Positions 51,701 through 58,529 of a stretch of 64,000 nucleotides of DNA are shown piece by piece. The translations under genes were made by a program, and so were the position numbers. The first letter of the stretch is position 1. Every line of letters begins with the position of its first letter. The notes under the pieces are model-generated. The model did no database searches, had not been told where the DNA came from, and saw only the letters and a program-made list of their open reading frames with translations. The DNA comes from Nocardioides massiliensis (lineage in GTDB: Bacteria > Actinomycetota > Actinomycetes > Propionibacteriales > Nocardioidaceae): assembly GCF_030811215.1 (NCBI RefSeq), contig NZ_JAUSQM010000001.1, positions 3,100,001 to 3,164,000 of the forward strand, written 5' to 3'.

Positions 51701-52399
51701 GTCGACTACGCCGTCAGCAACTCGCTCCCATTCTGGTGTGACGACATAGTGCTGCGCGGCCTGGCCCGCCAAGAGGGATGCACGACCTTCGGCACGATCG
51801 ACCTCATCCAAGCGCTCGAAGCGACCGGCGACCTTGATGCATCAGCAGCACGAACCGCCCAAGCCACGCTCCTCGTGGAGTTCCATGCACTGCTGGAGTT
51901 CGACCACGACCTGTTTGTTGAAGCTGCGCAACTGGACGATTGGCGGGCACGAGGCGTCGCCGCAGCGCTGACATTGCCCGAAACCTGGAGCACACCTGTC
52001 GAAGTCATGAAGTTCGTCCATCAGGCGGCGGGTGAGAACGCACAGGCGGCCCATGACGAACTGCGCGGTTGGGTCGCCGCGGCCGCGACCGGACTAGCCA
52101 AGATCGGCGCCGACGCGAACGGCGCATCCCAGAACCTGTCGGCCCTGCTGGGCAGCTTCCTGGCGCGACCATGGATGACCCCGCGCCTGCTGCCGGTCGT
52201 TGTCGAAGCGGTAAGACAGGCACTCAGGCAGCGTCCGGACGTCGACGACCCACTGCACGGGATGCTCGTGATGATGTACCGCTTGGCTGCCCAGGAGTTC
52301 AACGAGTCCGCCGGAAGCCACGTGCTGCTGCACTGGGCCGAGCACCTCGAGCAGACTGACAAGCACGACGCGACGATGATCGCCGCCCGTCGCGGCTGA
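48746..52399 (+). CDS. Giant TPR-rich protein with C-terminal PIN-like nuclease domain
   Basis: A 1217-residue protein; the ATG at 48746 has GGGGG six bases upstream. A helical N-terminal domain of about 110 residues (LANRSRRRRIAKATANVAAK) precedes a long array of TPR-like helical pairs (about residues 230-830, for example LDFAIGLLEEASLAEPDASG, LEAGEVLDQAATRWDLPLLR, NLDAAFAALRHKGVP). Residues about 870-1025 have PIN features: VLDTTAAVSILA with Asp877, a long helical insert, FWCDDIVLRGLAR (Asp999, Asp1000), then FGTIDLIQAL (Thr1017, Asp1019). A helical C-terminal part follows. PIN domains are metal-dependent RNases. Sensor-plus-effector layout suggests a defence or abortive-infection protein; this is inference. 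Confidence 0.68.
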   Translation: MEPVTTAMVLVYLADLGAGVAADEVTAQLKHLLANRSRRRRIAKATANVAAKEGIHVKPAVLREWLRRSDVQQQLVLGTHESVETAITRLAWALEGTDQERAEHAVRLVEITCQQYLLVQSPQEATAVSAVQTQALVSAEHQTTREATAEGFAEVINRLDAPAVFEENLTRLHPWRAESARQLAESWSSIHEVVDLIARSRDRRALLATWAVTTPIVLADAPGGVWCWMGELARDYGCDCAAQFITRGIERGVPDPDYWWARAALATDPEDEGFERSRRDLLQHAHNPHPLGRAQLAFLDSDWNQVDEALAAWEPATRGDASIKAILASESFRARGELDFAIGLLEEASLAEPDASGLKVHLAELLLSRGYRGHTVSRTKDFAQAQALAIQARDARRLWGGDSVKAALVAIKASAVASDLNRTWQLTQTEPGGNATSGEATDPRIRREAAVLAAMTGRTDEADQLAASLADSYTTELVAGYHALNNDDLGAAEIHWLQAWDVAPDDFSRLQVARSLAPLGLRLPDLDDLAADHPDLVAETRAIHDVMATGTGQRLTKLRAHAPEYEQIAVLLAQELSAQGDLLEAGEVLDQAATRWDLPLLRKMAADRFFHGGEYKRAVHAAQQARTMAGASWPGEVECLGIEFNALEALGREDEALAVVRQMTNLAPESEDARWALVNSLGRRGNLDAAFAALRHKGVPIRPRNREEARNWIILLTACDRSPYYLSRALDELDRWSDDEETAGVFLTNITFGLTKREGTPDPTELGRLHTSTDDYVDKFPESPVFRRFTISEDDPLGDLAAVLKKRHTDPALQELQAKVASAELPVGLAAEVHGVSYAEASLKRAAGFVYSNVPGANGLTHGELLALLRKGPAVLDTTAAVSILALGGTLREQLVGQFTRLESTGMAFRDARASQRSLSLKSTMSMHWDAEQDRLRLTELTVEEADTLAERADQLVALLTTTRRQDWQLRRFTELTMEGAWVNLVDYAVSNSLPFWCDDIVLRGLARQEGCTTFGTIDLIQALEATGDLDASAARTAQATLLVEFHALLEFDHDLFVEAAQLDDWRARGVAAALTLPETWSTPVEVMKFVHQAAGENAQAAHDELRGWVAAAATGLAKIGADANGASQNLSALLGSFLARPWMTPRLLPVVVEAVRQALRQRPDVDDPLHGMLVMMYRLAAQEFNESAGSHVLLHWAEHLEQTDKHDATMIAARRG

Positions 52400-52660
52400 T
52401 GTGGCTTCAGACGCCCTCAGCGTCCCTCCACCAGGGCTTCCCCTCAGGGTCGGCGTCCATCTTCGCCGGGCCGCGGGCTTGCGCACGGTTCTCTCAGCGC
52501 ATACCTCTGAGGATCGCCAGGGGCCCGCGTCATAGTGGGCGGAAGGCAGTGGACCTCGACCGCTCCAACCCTGCGCTTGTGTCCGTGCCGGAGCGGCACG
52601 CCCACCTGACTCTAGAGAGCGATCGCCGACCGCGGCGTCGCATGAGGTCAGGAGTCGATG
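52400..52660. other. Intergenic region before the ssb operon
   Basis: No gene is supported in this interval. GC-rich, with short repeats (CCCTCAG...CTGAGG-type). The promoter of the following maintenance genes is expected here, but no confident -35/-10 pair could be read. AGGAG lies just before the ATG at 52661. Confidence 0.3.
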
Positions 52661-53098
52661 ATGACGATCCCCACCCAGATGAGTCTGCACGGCTTCATCG
52701 TCACCGCACCCGAGTTGACATACGGCAAGAGTGACGTCGCGAGGTTCCGTGCTCGGGTCGGCATCGAGCAGTGGCGCAAGGAGCCCGATGGATCCTTCAC
52801 CAAGCTCGACCCGCAGTTTTGCGAGATGGTGATGTTCAAATCCGCCGCCGAGCGGGCCTACGCCCGGTTCCGTGTCGGTGATCAGTTCGTCGCTTCCGGC
52901 TACGTCCACGAATACGAGTTCGACCGCGACGGCGAAACGATCCGGCGCGAGGAGTTCGTGGCTCGCCGGATCGGACACGACACGGCGCGTACTCGCTACA
53001 GCGTCGAACGCCCCTCGCCCGACCGCGACGCCGGCACAGAGACCGGCCACGATGCCCAGCGCACGGTCGAGCCGTCCTCGACCGCTGTCGGAATCTGA
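52661..53098 (+). CDS. ssb: Single-stranded DNA-binding protein (SSB-like OB fold)
   Basis: A 145-residue protein with an OB fold typical of plasmid- or ICE-borne SSB proteins: MSLHGFIVTAPELTYGK, ARFRARVGIEQW, CEMVMFKSAAERAYARFRVGDQFVASGYV. The C-terminus is acidic and Pro/Ser-rich but lacks the canonical DDDIPF tip. It would coat the transferred single strand in donor or recipient. The ATG at 52658 is three bases upstream; 52661 has better spacing to AGGAG. The next gene begins 2 bp after the stop. Confidence 0.85.
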   Translation: MTIPTQMSLHGFIVTAPELTYGKSDVARFRARVGIEQWRKEPDGSFTKLDPQFCEMVMFKSAAERAYARFRVGDQFVASGYVHEYEFDRDGETIRREEFVARRIGHDTARTRYSVERPSPDRDAGTETGHDAQRTVEPSSTAVGI

Positions 53099-53100
53099 CC

Positions 53101-53730
53101 ATGACCGAGGCCGACGACAGCGCGGGCGCGGAGGCGTCGATGCTCGATGTCGAGCGGCATCCGGTCTTCGATACTTGGCAAAGCTTCACCACGAGCGATC
53201 TCGCCGGCGCCGAAGACGACTACGCGGAGTGGCCGAGTTCCTTCGAGGCAGCGTCGTTGGCTGAACCGTTGGGGCCGATCAACTGGAACACCCTCACCGC
53301 TGATGACGCCGAGGCCGAGTGGCTCGACCTGAACGCGTGGGTGAACTGGCTGCGCGGCACCTACGGACTCGCACCGAACGAAGTGCCGCCAATGTGGCAC
53401 CGCCACGACGAACTCGTCTGGGAGCTGTCCGCCCTGCACCTGCACTGGCTGAACTCCTACAGCCCCGACGCCTCCCCCTCTTCGCCCTTGGCGTGGCATC
53501 GCGACTTCGCCGAGGCCCGCCACCGGCTGCGGGACTGGGTCGCCGCCTGCGGCACCCGCCTGGACCGCGACCGCCCCACCCGCCAGACCGCCTGGCCCGG
53601 CGAACCGGCCGCTCTCCCCGCGACTGAGGCCTCGGTCACCGATCGCGATAACGACTTCGTGCAGTTCGTGATGGAAGACGTCACCGCACGCCGCCAGGTC
53701 GAAGCCGAGATCGAACGCCGCGTCTCCTGA
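53101..53730 (+). CDS. DUF4913-like protein
   Basis: A 209-residue soluble protein. The middle section, LNAWVNWLRGTYGLAPNEVP, then MWHRHDELVWELSALHLHWL and FAEARHRLRDWVAAC, resembles DUF4913, a family found near SSB and replication genes on actinobacterial plasmids and ICEs: a W-rich domain with W..HpeLvw.LxALh. Function unknown. Immediately downstream of ssb and probably in the same transcript. A hairpin (53746-53771) follows the stop. Confidence 0.62.
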   Translation: MTEADDSAGAEASMLDVERHPVFDTWQSFTTSDLAGAEDDYAEWPSSFEAASLAEPLGPINWNTLTADDAEAEWLDLNAWVNWLRGTYGLAPNEVPPMWHRHDELVWELSALHLHWLNSYSPDASPSSPLAWHRDFAEARHRLRDWVAACGTRLDRDRPTRQTAWPGEPAALPATEASVTDRDNDFVQFVMEDVTARRQVEAEIERRVS

Positions 53731-53745
53731 CTCCGGTCCGGTGAC

Positions 53746-53771
53746 CTGTGGAGAACCCGTCGTGTCCACAG
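53746..53771. other. Hairpin with DnaA-box-like arms
   Basis: CTGTGGA-N12-TCCACAG is a perfect 7-bp inverted repeat; the right arm sits in GTGTCCACA, one base from the actinobacterial DnaA box TTGTCCACA. The 12-mer CTGTGGAGAACC starting at 53746 also occurs at 16641-16652 just beyond the relaxase stop. It may be a terminator for the ssb transcript or a replication- or partition-linked site. Confidence 0.35.
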
Positions 53772-53855
53772 CCCAATTGATCGGCACACCCCGGAACCCG
53801 TTTCGGGATGGACGGTGGCGCTGCGCGCACCTGATTACCAATGAAGGGAACCCTC

Positions 53856-54176
53856 ATGCTTCTCGCCCACGCGGTCACCCTGGCCGAAGCCCGCTCCTAC
53901 ATCGCAGCACTCGCTGACGAGGCCGCGACCTTCGATGCCTCGGTTGAGTACGAGCACGCGTTGCTCTATCTCGACCTGATCCACGGCCAGGACGTCCCGG
54001 CGCTCGACACCCACGGGCTCACCGACGATCGAACCATCCTGCATGCCATCGCCGTCAGTGCCGTCAAGGAGCTTGTCGGCCACGGGGTCGACACGCTCCA
54101 GGTCGAACTGCTCCTCGACATGCTCGACGTCGCCCGTGATCGCGGCAACCCGAGCAGCGCATCCAGTCGGTTCTGA
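53856..54176 (+). CDS. Small acidic protein of unknown function
   Basis: A 106-residue helical protein (LLAHAVTLAEARSYIAALAD, then HALLYLDLIHGQDVPALD, VKELVGHGVDTLQVELLLDM). No family recognised. AAGGGA lies seven bases before the ATG at 53856; the in-frame ATG at 53841 has no such site. Its last base overlaps the next ATG (TGATG), so the two genes are coupled. Confidence 0.55.
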   Translation: MLLAHAVTLAEARSYIAALADEAATFDASVEYEHALLYLDLIHGQDVPALDTHGLTDDRTILHAIAVSAVKELVGHGVDTLQVELLLDMLDVARDRGNPSSASSRF

Positions 54177-55459
54177 TGTACGGGGAGAACACGGCAGCGC
54201 TGCGCGGTGAGCTTGCCACGCTCATGCAGATCACCCGCAACACGCCGGGTCTCGACACCCTCGGGACTGACGAGGTCGCCCTGATCGCGTCGTTCCGCAC
54301 GAGCCTGACCGTCTGGTGCCAACAAGCCGTCCGGGCATCGAACCCTGTCGGAGACCTTGGTGGGCGGACGCCACGCAGCCGCGGCCCGGCGGAGGAACTC
54401 CGGTACCGGCTCGACCAAGCCCGCACGACCTACGCCGGTCCCCTGCCAGATTCGAATCAGCTCGCCACCCCTCATCCAAACGATGTTGTTGACGTGTGGC
54501 GGCGTGCAGCAAAAGCAGCAGCACTCGGCGAACACGACTTCCCCGCCGGTCTGGACTACGGCAACCTCACCGAACTCCAGGCCATGACGGTCCTGAAGGA
54601 CGCCGCCGAAGTCGCCCGCGGCCTCACTGGTCTCGACCGGCATTACGCCGCGGCCGTCCCTGGCTGGGAACCCATCACTGACGCGGACCTGCTCGGCCGT
54701 GCCGCCGTCGTCTGCGCCGCCCACGCCGGCTACAGCGACCCCGACTACAGCGTCGACCACCGGGGCTGGCGTCCCCCGGTCCAACTCCTTGACGGACCAG
54801 CACTCCCCGGACTCGACGGTGTGCTGCAGGCGCAGAACAACTTGCTCGTCCACCTGCGCCAACAACCCGACGCCTACAGCCTGCGCCTCATCTTCGACTC
54901 CCAACGGATCGTCAGCTGCGGCGCCTTGGCACTCGGCACCCCGAGCCCGAACCGCGGCCAGATGGCAACGAAGTGGGACCGCCGGCACGAGACCTACCGC
55001 CAGCTGATCGATCAGTCCCGCAACCTCCGCGGCCTTGTCGGCACCAGCCTCGCAGCAGCCGACGGCGCGCTCGCCGCTGCCCGCATGGACGAACTCTCCC
55101 CTGCCAACGGCGTCAGCGACAGACAACTTCGCCACCTTGATGCGCTGTTCGACCATATCGACCGACGGATCGCCGTAATCATCCGCGCCGGCGCGAGCGA
55201 TCGCAGTTACCTGCTGCGCGTCTCCATCCCGCGCATCGACCTGGCCACCCCAGTTGCGGTCAAGGAACTGCGAGCGCGACACGTCCCTCTCGACGTACCC
55301 ACCAAGGCTCGGCTCCTGGTGACCATCGACCAGCGACTCCGCGCACCGACATCACGCAGACCTGTCTCCCCGACCTCAGCCACTGAGCGGGCGGCCTTCG
55401 TGCGCTCGATCAACGGACGCCCGCAGGAAGGATCGATTCACCATGAGCGAAGCCTCTGA
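54176..55459 (+). CDS. ICE maintenance-region protein of unknown function
   Basis: A 427-residue cytoplasmic protein, rich in helices, without Walker or HTH motifs. Residues 180-260 (GRAAVVCAAHAGYSDPDYSVD, LLVHLRQQPDAYSLRLIFDS) look like a compact domain, and residues 330-400 are basic. I recognise no family, but similar long proteins lie between ssb and xis-int in other actinobacterial elements. The ATG overlaps the preceding stop; the 3' end overlaps the excisionase-like gene by 17 bp. Confidence 0.55.
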   Translation: MYGENTAALRGELATLMQITRNTPGLDTLGTDEVALIASFRTSLTVWCQQAVRASNPVGDLGGRTPRSRGPAEELRYRLDQARTTYAGPLPDSNQLATPHPNDVVDVWRRAAKAAALGEHDFPAGLDYGNLTELQAMTVLKDAAEVARGLTGLDRHYAAAVPGWEPITDADLLGRAAVVCAAHAGYSDPDYSVDHRGWRPPVQLLDGPALPGLDGVLQAQNNLLVHLRQQPDAYSLRLIFDSQRIVSCGALALGTPSPNRGQMATKWDRRHETYRQLIDQSRNLRGLVGTSLAAADGALAAARMDELSPANGVSDRQLRHLDALFDHIDRRIAVIIRAGASDRSYLLRVSIPRIDLATPVAVKELRARHVPLDVPTKARLLVTIDQRLRAPTSRRPVSPTSATERAAFVRSINGRPQEGSIHHERSL

Positions 55460-55880
55460 CAACCATCACGCGGCGGTGCACCGGCTCGCCGCAGTGGGCG
55501 ACGCGGCGGGCCAGCAAAGCCGGGAAAAATCCGACCCGAACAGCACCAAGTCTGCGGCAAGCGCACGTCCTCTGACGGCCGTTGATGATCCGTTCTTCAA
55601 CACTGCAGATGCGGGCAACTACCTCGGCATTCCCAAAGCCACTCTGCTGACCTGGCGCGCTCGCCGACCTGGATACGGCCCGCGTGCGGTGAAGGCGGGC
55701 GGGCGGCTGAAGTATCGGCTGTCTGAACTCGATCGGTGGCTTCAGGCCCATGAGGAGTCGTTCGCGGAAGACGAATCTGCCGACGCGTCCATTCCCGTCC
55801 CAGACAGGGCAAGTCCGGTCCGTACCCGCAACCGCGCCAGCCGGGTGGGCGCTGGAGCCCTGAGGGCGGCGCGGTCCTGA
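55443..55880 (+). CDS. xis: Excisionase-like helix-turn-helix protein
   Basis: A 145-residue protein. After a disordered 45-residue N-terminus comes a MerR-like (HTH_17) winged helix: FFNTADAGNYLGIPKATLLTWR, GYGPRAVKAGGRLKYRLSELDRWLQAH. This type of protein, encoded just before a tyrosine integrase, acts as a recombination directionality factor. The basic C-terminal tail (RTRNRASRVGAGALRAARS) may add DNA affinity. The gene ends 28 bp before the integrase GTG. Confidence 0.85.
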   Translation: MSEASDNHHAAVHRLAAVGDAAGQQSREKSDPNSTKSAASARPLTAVDDPFFNTADAGNYLGIPKATLLTWRARRPGYGPRAVKAGGRLKYRLSELDRWLQAHEESFAEDESADASIPVPDRASPVRTRNRASRVGAGALRAARS

Positions 55881-55908
55881 CAGGGTCATACGGAAAAGGA
55901 GCGAGAAG

Positions 55909-57153
55909 GTGGCCCGACAGAAGCTGATGGTTGGCACCTACGGCGATATCAACTGCACGAAACGTGCGAACGGTACTTGGTTGGCGCGTGCCCGGTACTG
56001 CGACGTGGACGGAGTCGTCCGCGAGTACCGCAAGAGTGGCGAAACGAAGAACAAGGCGAGAGCCAACCTCAAAGCGTTCTTCGTCGACCACACGGGCACC
56101 TTCGGCGATGGCGCCATCGCTCCTGACGACACGGTGCAGCAATTGCTCGACCTCTGGTTCGCCAAGATGGAGAAGTCCGACGGCGGGCCCAGTTCAGAAA
56201 CCCTGGAGCACTACCGCTACCACATGCGCTGGGTGCTCGACAGCGACAAGACCGAGCACCCACTCGGTGCCTACCAACTGCGACACGTCCGGCCAGTGAT
56301 CATTCAGGCGGCCCTGGACAGCGCCGGAGTCTCGGCAGACATGCGCAAGCGGATACGCAGCGTCCTCGTGCGTGCGTTCAACCTGGCGATCTTTCATGAG
56401 GCACTCAACGGCAACCCCGCCACGGCCGTCCCATCGGTTCCGGTTCCGAAGGTCAAGAAGAAGCCGGTGGCCGTGGAGGAGCTCGACGCAGTGCGTACGG
56501 CCATCCGTGAGTGGGCGAACGCCGAGCGGCGCAACGGTCCCAAGAGCGTGGATCTGCCCGACATCGTCGACATGCTCATCGCCACCGGTATGCGGATCGG
56601 AGAATTGCTCGCCCTGCGATGGTCCGACATCGAACTGACGGCCCCGCCCGAGCGCCGGGACGACGAGACCTGGTTCCCGTGGCTGATGGTGAATGGCCAG
56701 ATCACCTCCAAGGGCAAGCGGGTCGATTACGGCAAGACCCACGCAGCGATCCGTCCCATCGCACTTCCCGACTGGGCCGTCGCGCTCCTGCGACGACGCA
56801 AGGTCGCTCAACCGCCCAACGATCTCGACGCAGTCTTCGTCAGCCGCAATGGGACCTGGCACTACCCAGGCAACGTCCAGAGCCGGTTATGGCATATCCG
56901 CCAACTCGACGAGTACGCCGACATCGCCGCGCTCCACGACGTCTCGCCCCATTCGTTTCGCCGGACGGTGGCCACGGCGATCGACGAGGTCTACGACGCC
57001 GAAGCCGCCAAGGATCAGCTCGGACACACCTCCAAGACGGTCACCGAGCGGCACTACATCAACCGCCGGCTCGTGGTGCCGGACTACCGCGCAGCCACCG
57101 AGCGGCTTGCACCCCGTTCCGATCCCAGTGACGGTCAACCGCTCGGGCCCTGA
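55909..57153 (+). CDS. int: Tyrosine site-specific integrase
   Basis: A 414-residue phage-type integrase: N-terminal arm-binding region, SAM-like core-binding domain (residues 65-175: LLDLWFAKMEKSDGG, RVRRIRSVLV-like segment), and catalytic domain with all active-site residues: Arg229 (GMRIGELLALRW), His348 and Arg351 (SPHSFRRT), His373 (LGHTS) and nucleophile Tyr383 (RHYINRR). GTG 55909 has AAGGAG upstream. Encoded at the edge of the element next to a host gene, it should insert and excise the ICE. Confidence 0.95.
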   Translation: MARQKLMVGTYGDINCTKRANGTWLARARYCDVDGVVREYRKSGETKNKARANLKAFFVDHTGTFGDGAIAPDDTVQQLLDLWFAKMEKSDGGPSSETLEHYRYHMRWVLDSDKTEHPLGAYQLRHVRPVIIQAALDSAGVSADMRKRIRSVLVRAFNLAIFHEALNGNPATAVPSVPVPKVKKKPVAVEELDAVRTAIREWANAERRNGPKSVDLPDIVDMLIATGMRIGELLALRWSDIELTAPPERRDDETWFPWLMVNGQITSKGKRVDYGKTHAAIRPIALPDWAVALLRRRKVAQPPNDLDAVFVSRNGTWHYPGNVQSRLWHIRQLDEYADIAALHDVSPHSFRRTVATAIDEVYDAEAAKDQLGHTSKTVTERHYINRRLVVPDYRAATERLAPRSDPSDGQPLGP

Positions 57154-57338
57154 GAGCCCCCAGGCCACTCCGAGCGGCCCGAGAGCCCGCCCTCGCACTG
57201 CGCGGCGGCCCACGGGCCGTTCTGCGGGCTCTCGCGGCGTCTCACGCGCTGCGTCGGCGGCGGTCCTGAACTCAAAGTGCGCCCAAAGTGCGCCCTAAGG
57301 CCTGATTTACGGTCTCGACGCCAGAACGCAGATTCGCA
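57154..57338. other. Element-chromosome junction, candidate attachment region
   Basis: This short interval between int and the RNA methyltransferase stop holds a nested hairpin: outer arms CGAGAGCCCGC/GCGGGCTCTCG (57180-57190, 57224-57234), inner arms CGGCCC/GGGCCG (57206-57219). It also holds a perfect tandem 11-bp repeat AAAGTGCGCCC (57274-57284 and 57285-57295). Tandem short repeats next to int are typical of arm-type integrase sites. The crossover point may lie in or near the 3' end of the methyltransferase gene. No tRNA gene is present. Confidence 0.55.
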
Positions 57339-58529
57339 TCACCGCAGGTCAGAGTCAGTTTTCGTCAACAGAGCGACGCATTCGACGTGGTGTGTCATCG
57401 GGAACAGGTCGAAGGCGCGCAGCCCCGCGAGCTCGAAGCCCTCGGCGGCGAACGTCCCGACGTCGCGGGCCAATGCGGCCGGGTCGCAGGCGACGTAGGC
57501 GATCGCCCGCGGCCGCAGCCCCGCCACCGGCGCCACCACCGCGCGCTTCGCGCCCGCACGCGGCGGATCCAGGACCACGAGGTCGACATGTCCGTCCGGG
57601 TCGTCCCGGCGTCGACGCGCCAGCCACCGGTCCACCCGGTCGGTGTGCACGCGCGCCCCCGTGCCGGCGAGGTTGCGCTCGGCGTACGACGTCGCGGTGC
57701 GGTCGCCCTCGACGACCTCGACCCGCCCCGGCGCGACGCGGGGCGCGAGGAAGCCGGCGAACAGCCCGACGCCGGCGTAGAGGTCGAGCACGGACTCCCC
57801 CGGCTGCGGCGCGAGCAGCTCGAGCACCGTCTCCACGAGCACCCGCGGTGCTCCCGGGTGCACTTGCCAGAACCCGTCCGCCGCCACCTCGAAGGCGCGC
57901 TCCTGCCCGGCGGCGGCCACGACCTCGGTCACTGCTCCGCTGCCCTGTCCGGGCTCGCGGGCGTCGGGGTGGGCGATCGGGCAGTCCTCGATCGGGACGA
58001 CGTCGTGCGAGCGGTGCCGGCGCAGGCCACGCCCACCATCGGCGGCGCGCTCATACTGCATCCGCGTGCGCCAGCGCAGACCCTCGTCCTGCACCGGCAG
58101 GTCCCCGGCGACAGGCTGCACGGTGACCTCGAGCTCGAGCCCGGCGAGCCGGCTGAGCTGCTCCTGCAGCACGGCGGCCTTCAGCTCACGCTGGTGCGCA
58201 AGCGTCGCGTGCTGGAAGTCGCACCCACCACACCCGAGGGGTACGGCGACGGGGCACGGCGGCTGCACGCGGTGGACCGAGGCGCGGTCGATGCGCACGG
58301 CATCCGCACGCAGGTACGACGACCCCTCCTCCCCCTCGGTGACCCGGACCCGGACGAGCTCTCCGGGGAGGGCGTGCCGGACGAAGATCACTCGCCCCTC
58401 GTGCCGCGCGACGCAGTGCCCACCGTGTGCGACCGGCCCGACCTCGACGTCGTACTCCTGGCCGACCAGGGAGGCGCCACGCGCCACCCGCTCCCGAGTA
58501 CGCCGCCCGCGGGGTGCGGCCGGGCTCAC
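57339..58529 (-). CDS. Class I SAM-dependent RNA methyltransferase (TrmA/RlmD family)
   Basis: A 396-residue enzyme of the RlmC/RlmD/TrmA family. An N-terminal TRAM domain (VEVGPVAHGGHCVARHEGR) is followed by Fe-S cysteines (PPCPVAVPLGCGGCDFQH and EDCPIAH), the SAM site LDLYAGVGLFAGFL, VLDPPRAGAK and the catalytic nucleophile region VACDPAALARDVG. It methylates C5 of uridine in rRNA or tRNA. GTG 58529 overlaps the permease stop by 4 bp. Its 3' end borders the integrated element; the C-terminus looks intact, so integration has not obviously broken it. Confidence 0.92.
   Translation of the reverse strand: MSPAAPRGRRTRERVARGASLVGQEYDVEVGPVAHGGHCVARHEGRVIFVRHALPGELVRVRVTEGEEGSSYLRADAVRIDRASVHRVQPPCPVAVPLGCGGCDFQHATLAHQRELKAAVLQEQLSRLAGLELEVTVQPVAGDLPVQDEGLRWRTRMQYERAADGGRGLRRHRSHDVVPIEDCPIAHPDAREPGQGSGAVTEVVAAAGQERAFEVAADGFWQVHPGAPRVLVETVLELLAPQPGESVLDLYAGVGLFAGFLAPRVAPGRVEVVEGDRTATSYAERNLAGTGARVHTDRVDRWLARRRRDDPDGHVDLVVLDPPRAGAKRAVVAPVAGLRPRAIAYVACDPAALARDVGTFAAEGFELAGLRAFDLFPMTHHVECVALLTKTDSDLR

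Noticed and set aside
52094-53050. 318-residue minus-strand frame opposite the TPR-PIN 3' end and ssb
   Set aside because: It overlaps two supported genes, lacks any motif and has shadow-type composition.
57328-57337. GCAGATTCGC near the attachment region, also found in both repeats flanking the cadmium module
   Set aside because: The match is only 10 bp and the flanking bases differ, so a chance match within 64 kb is reasonably likely; I do not link the two sites.
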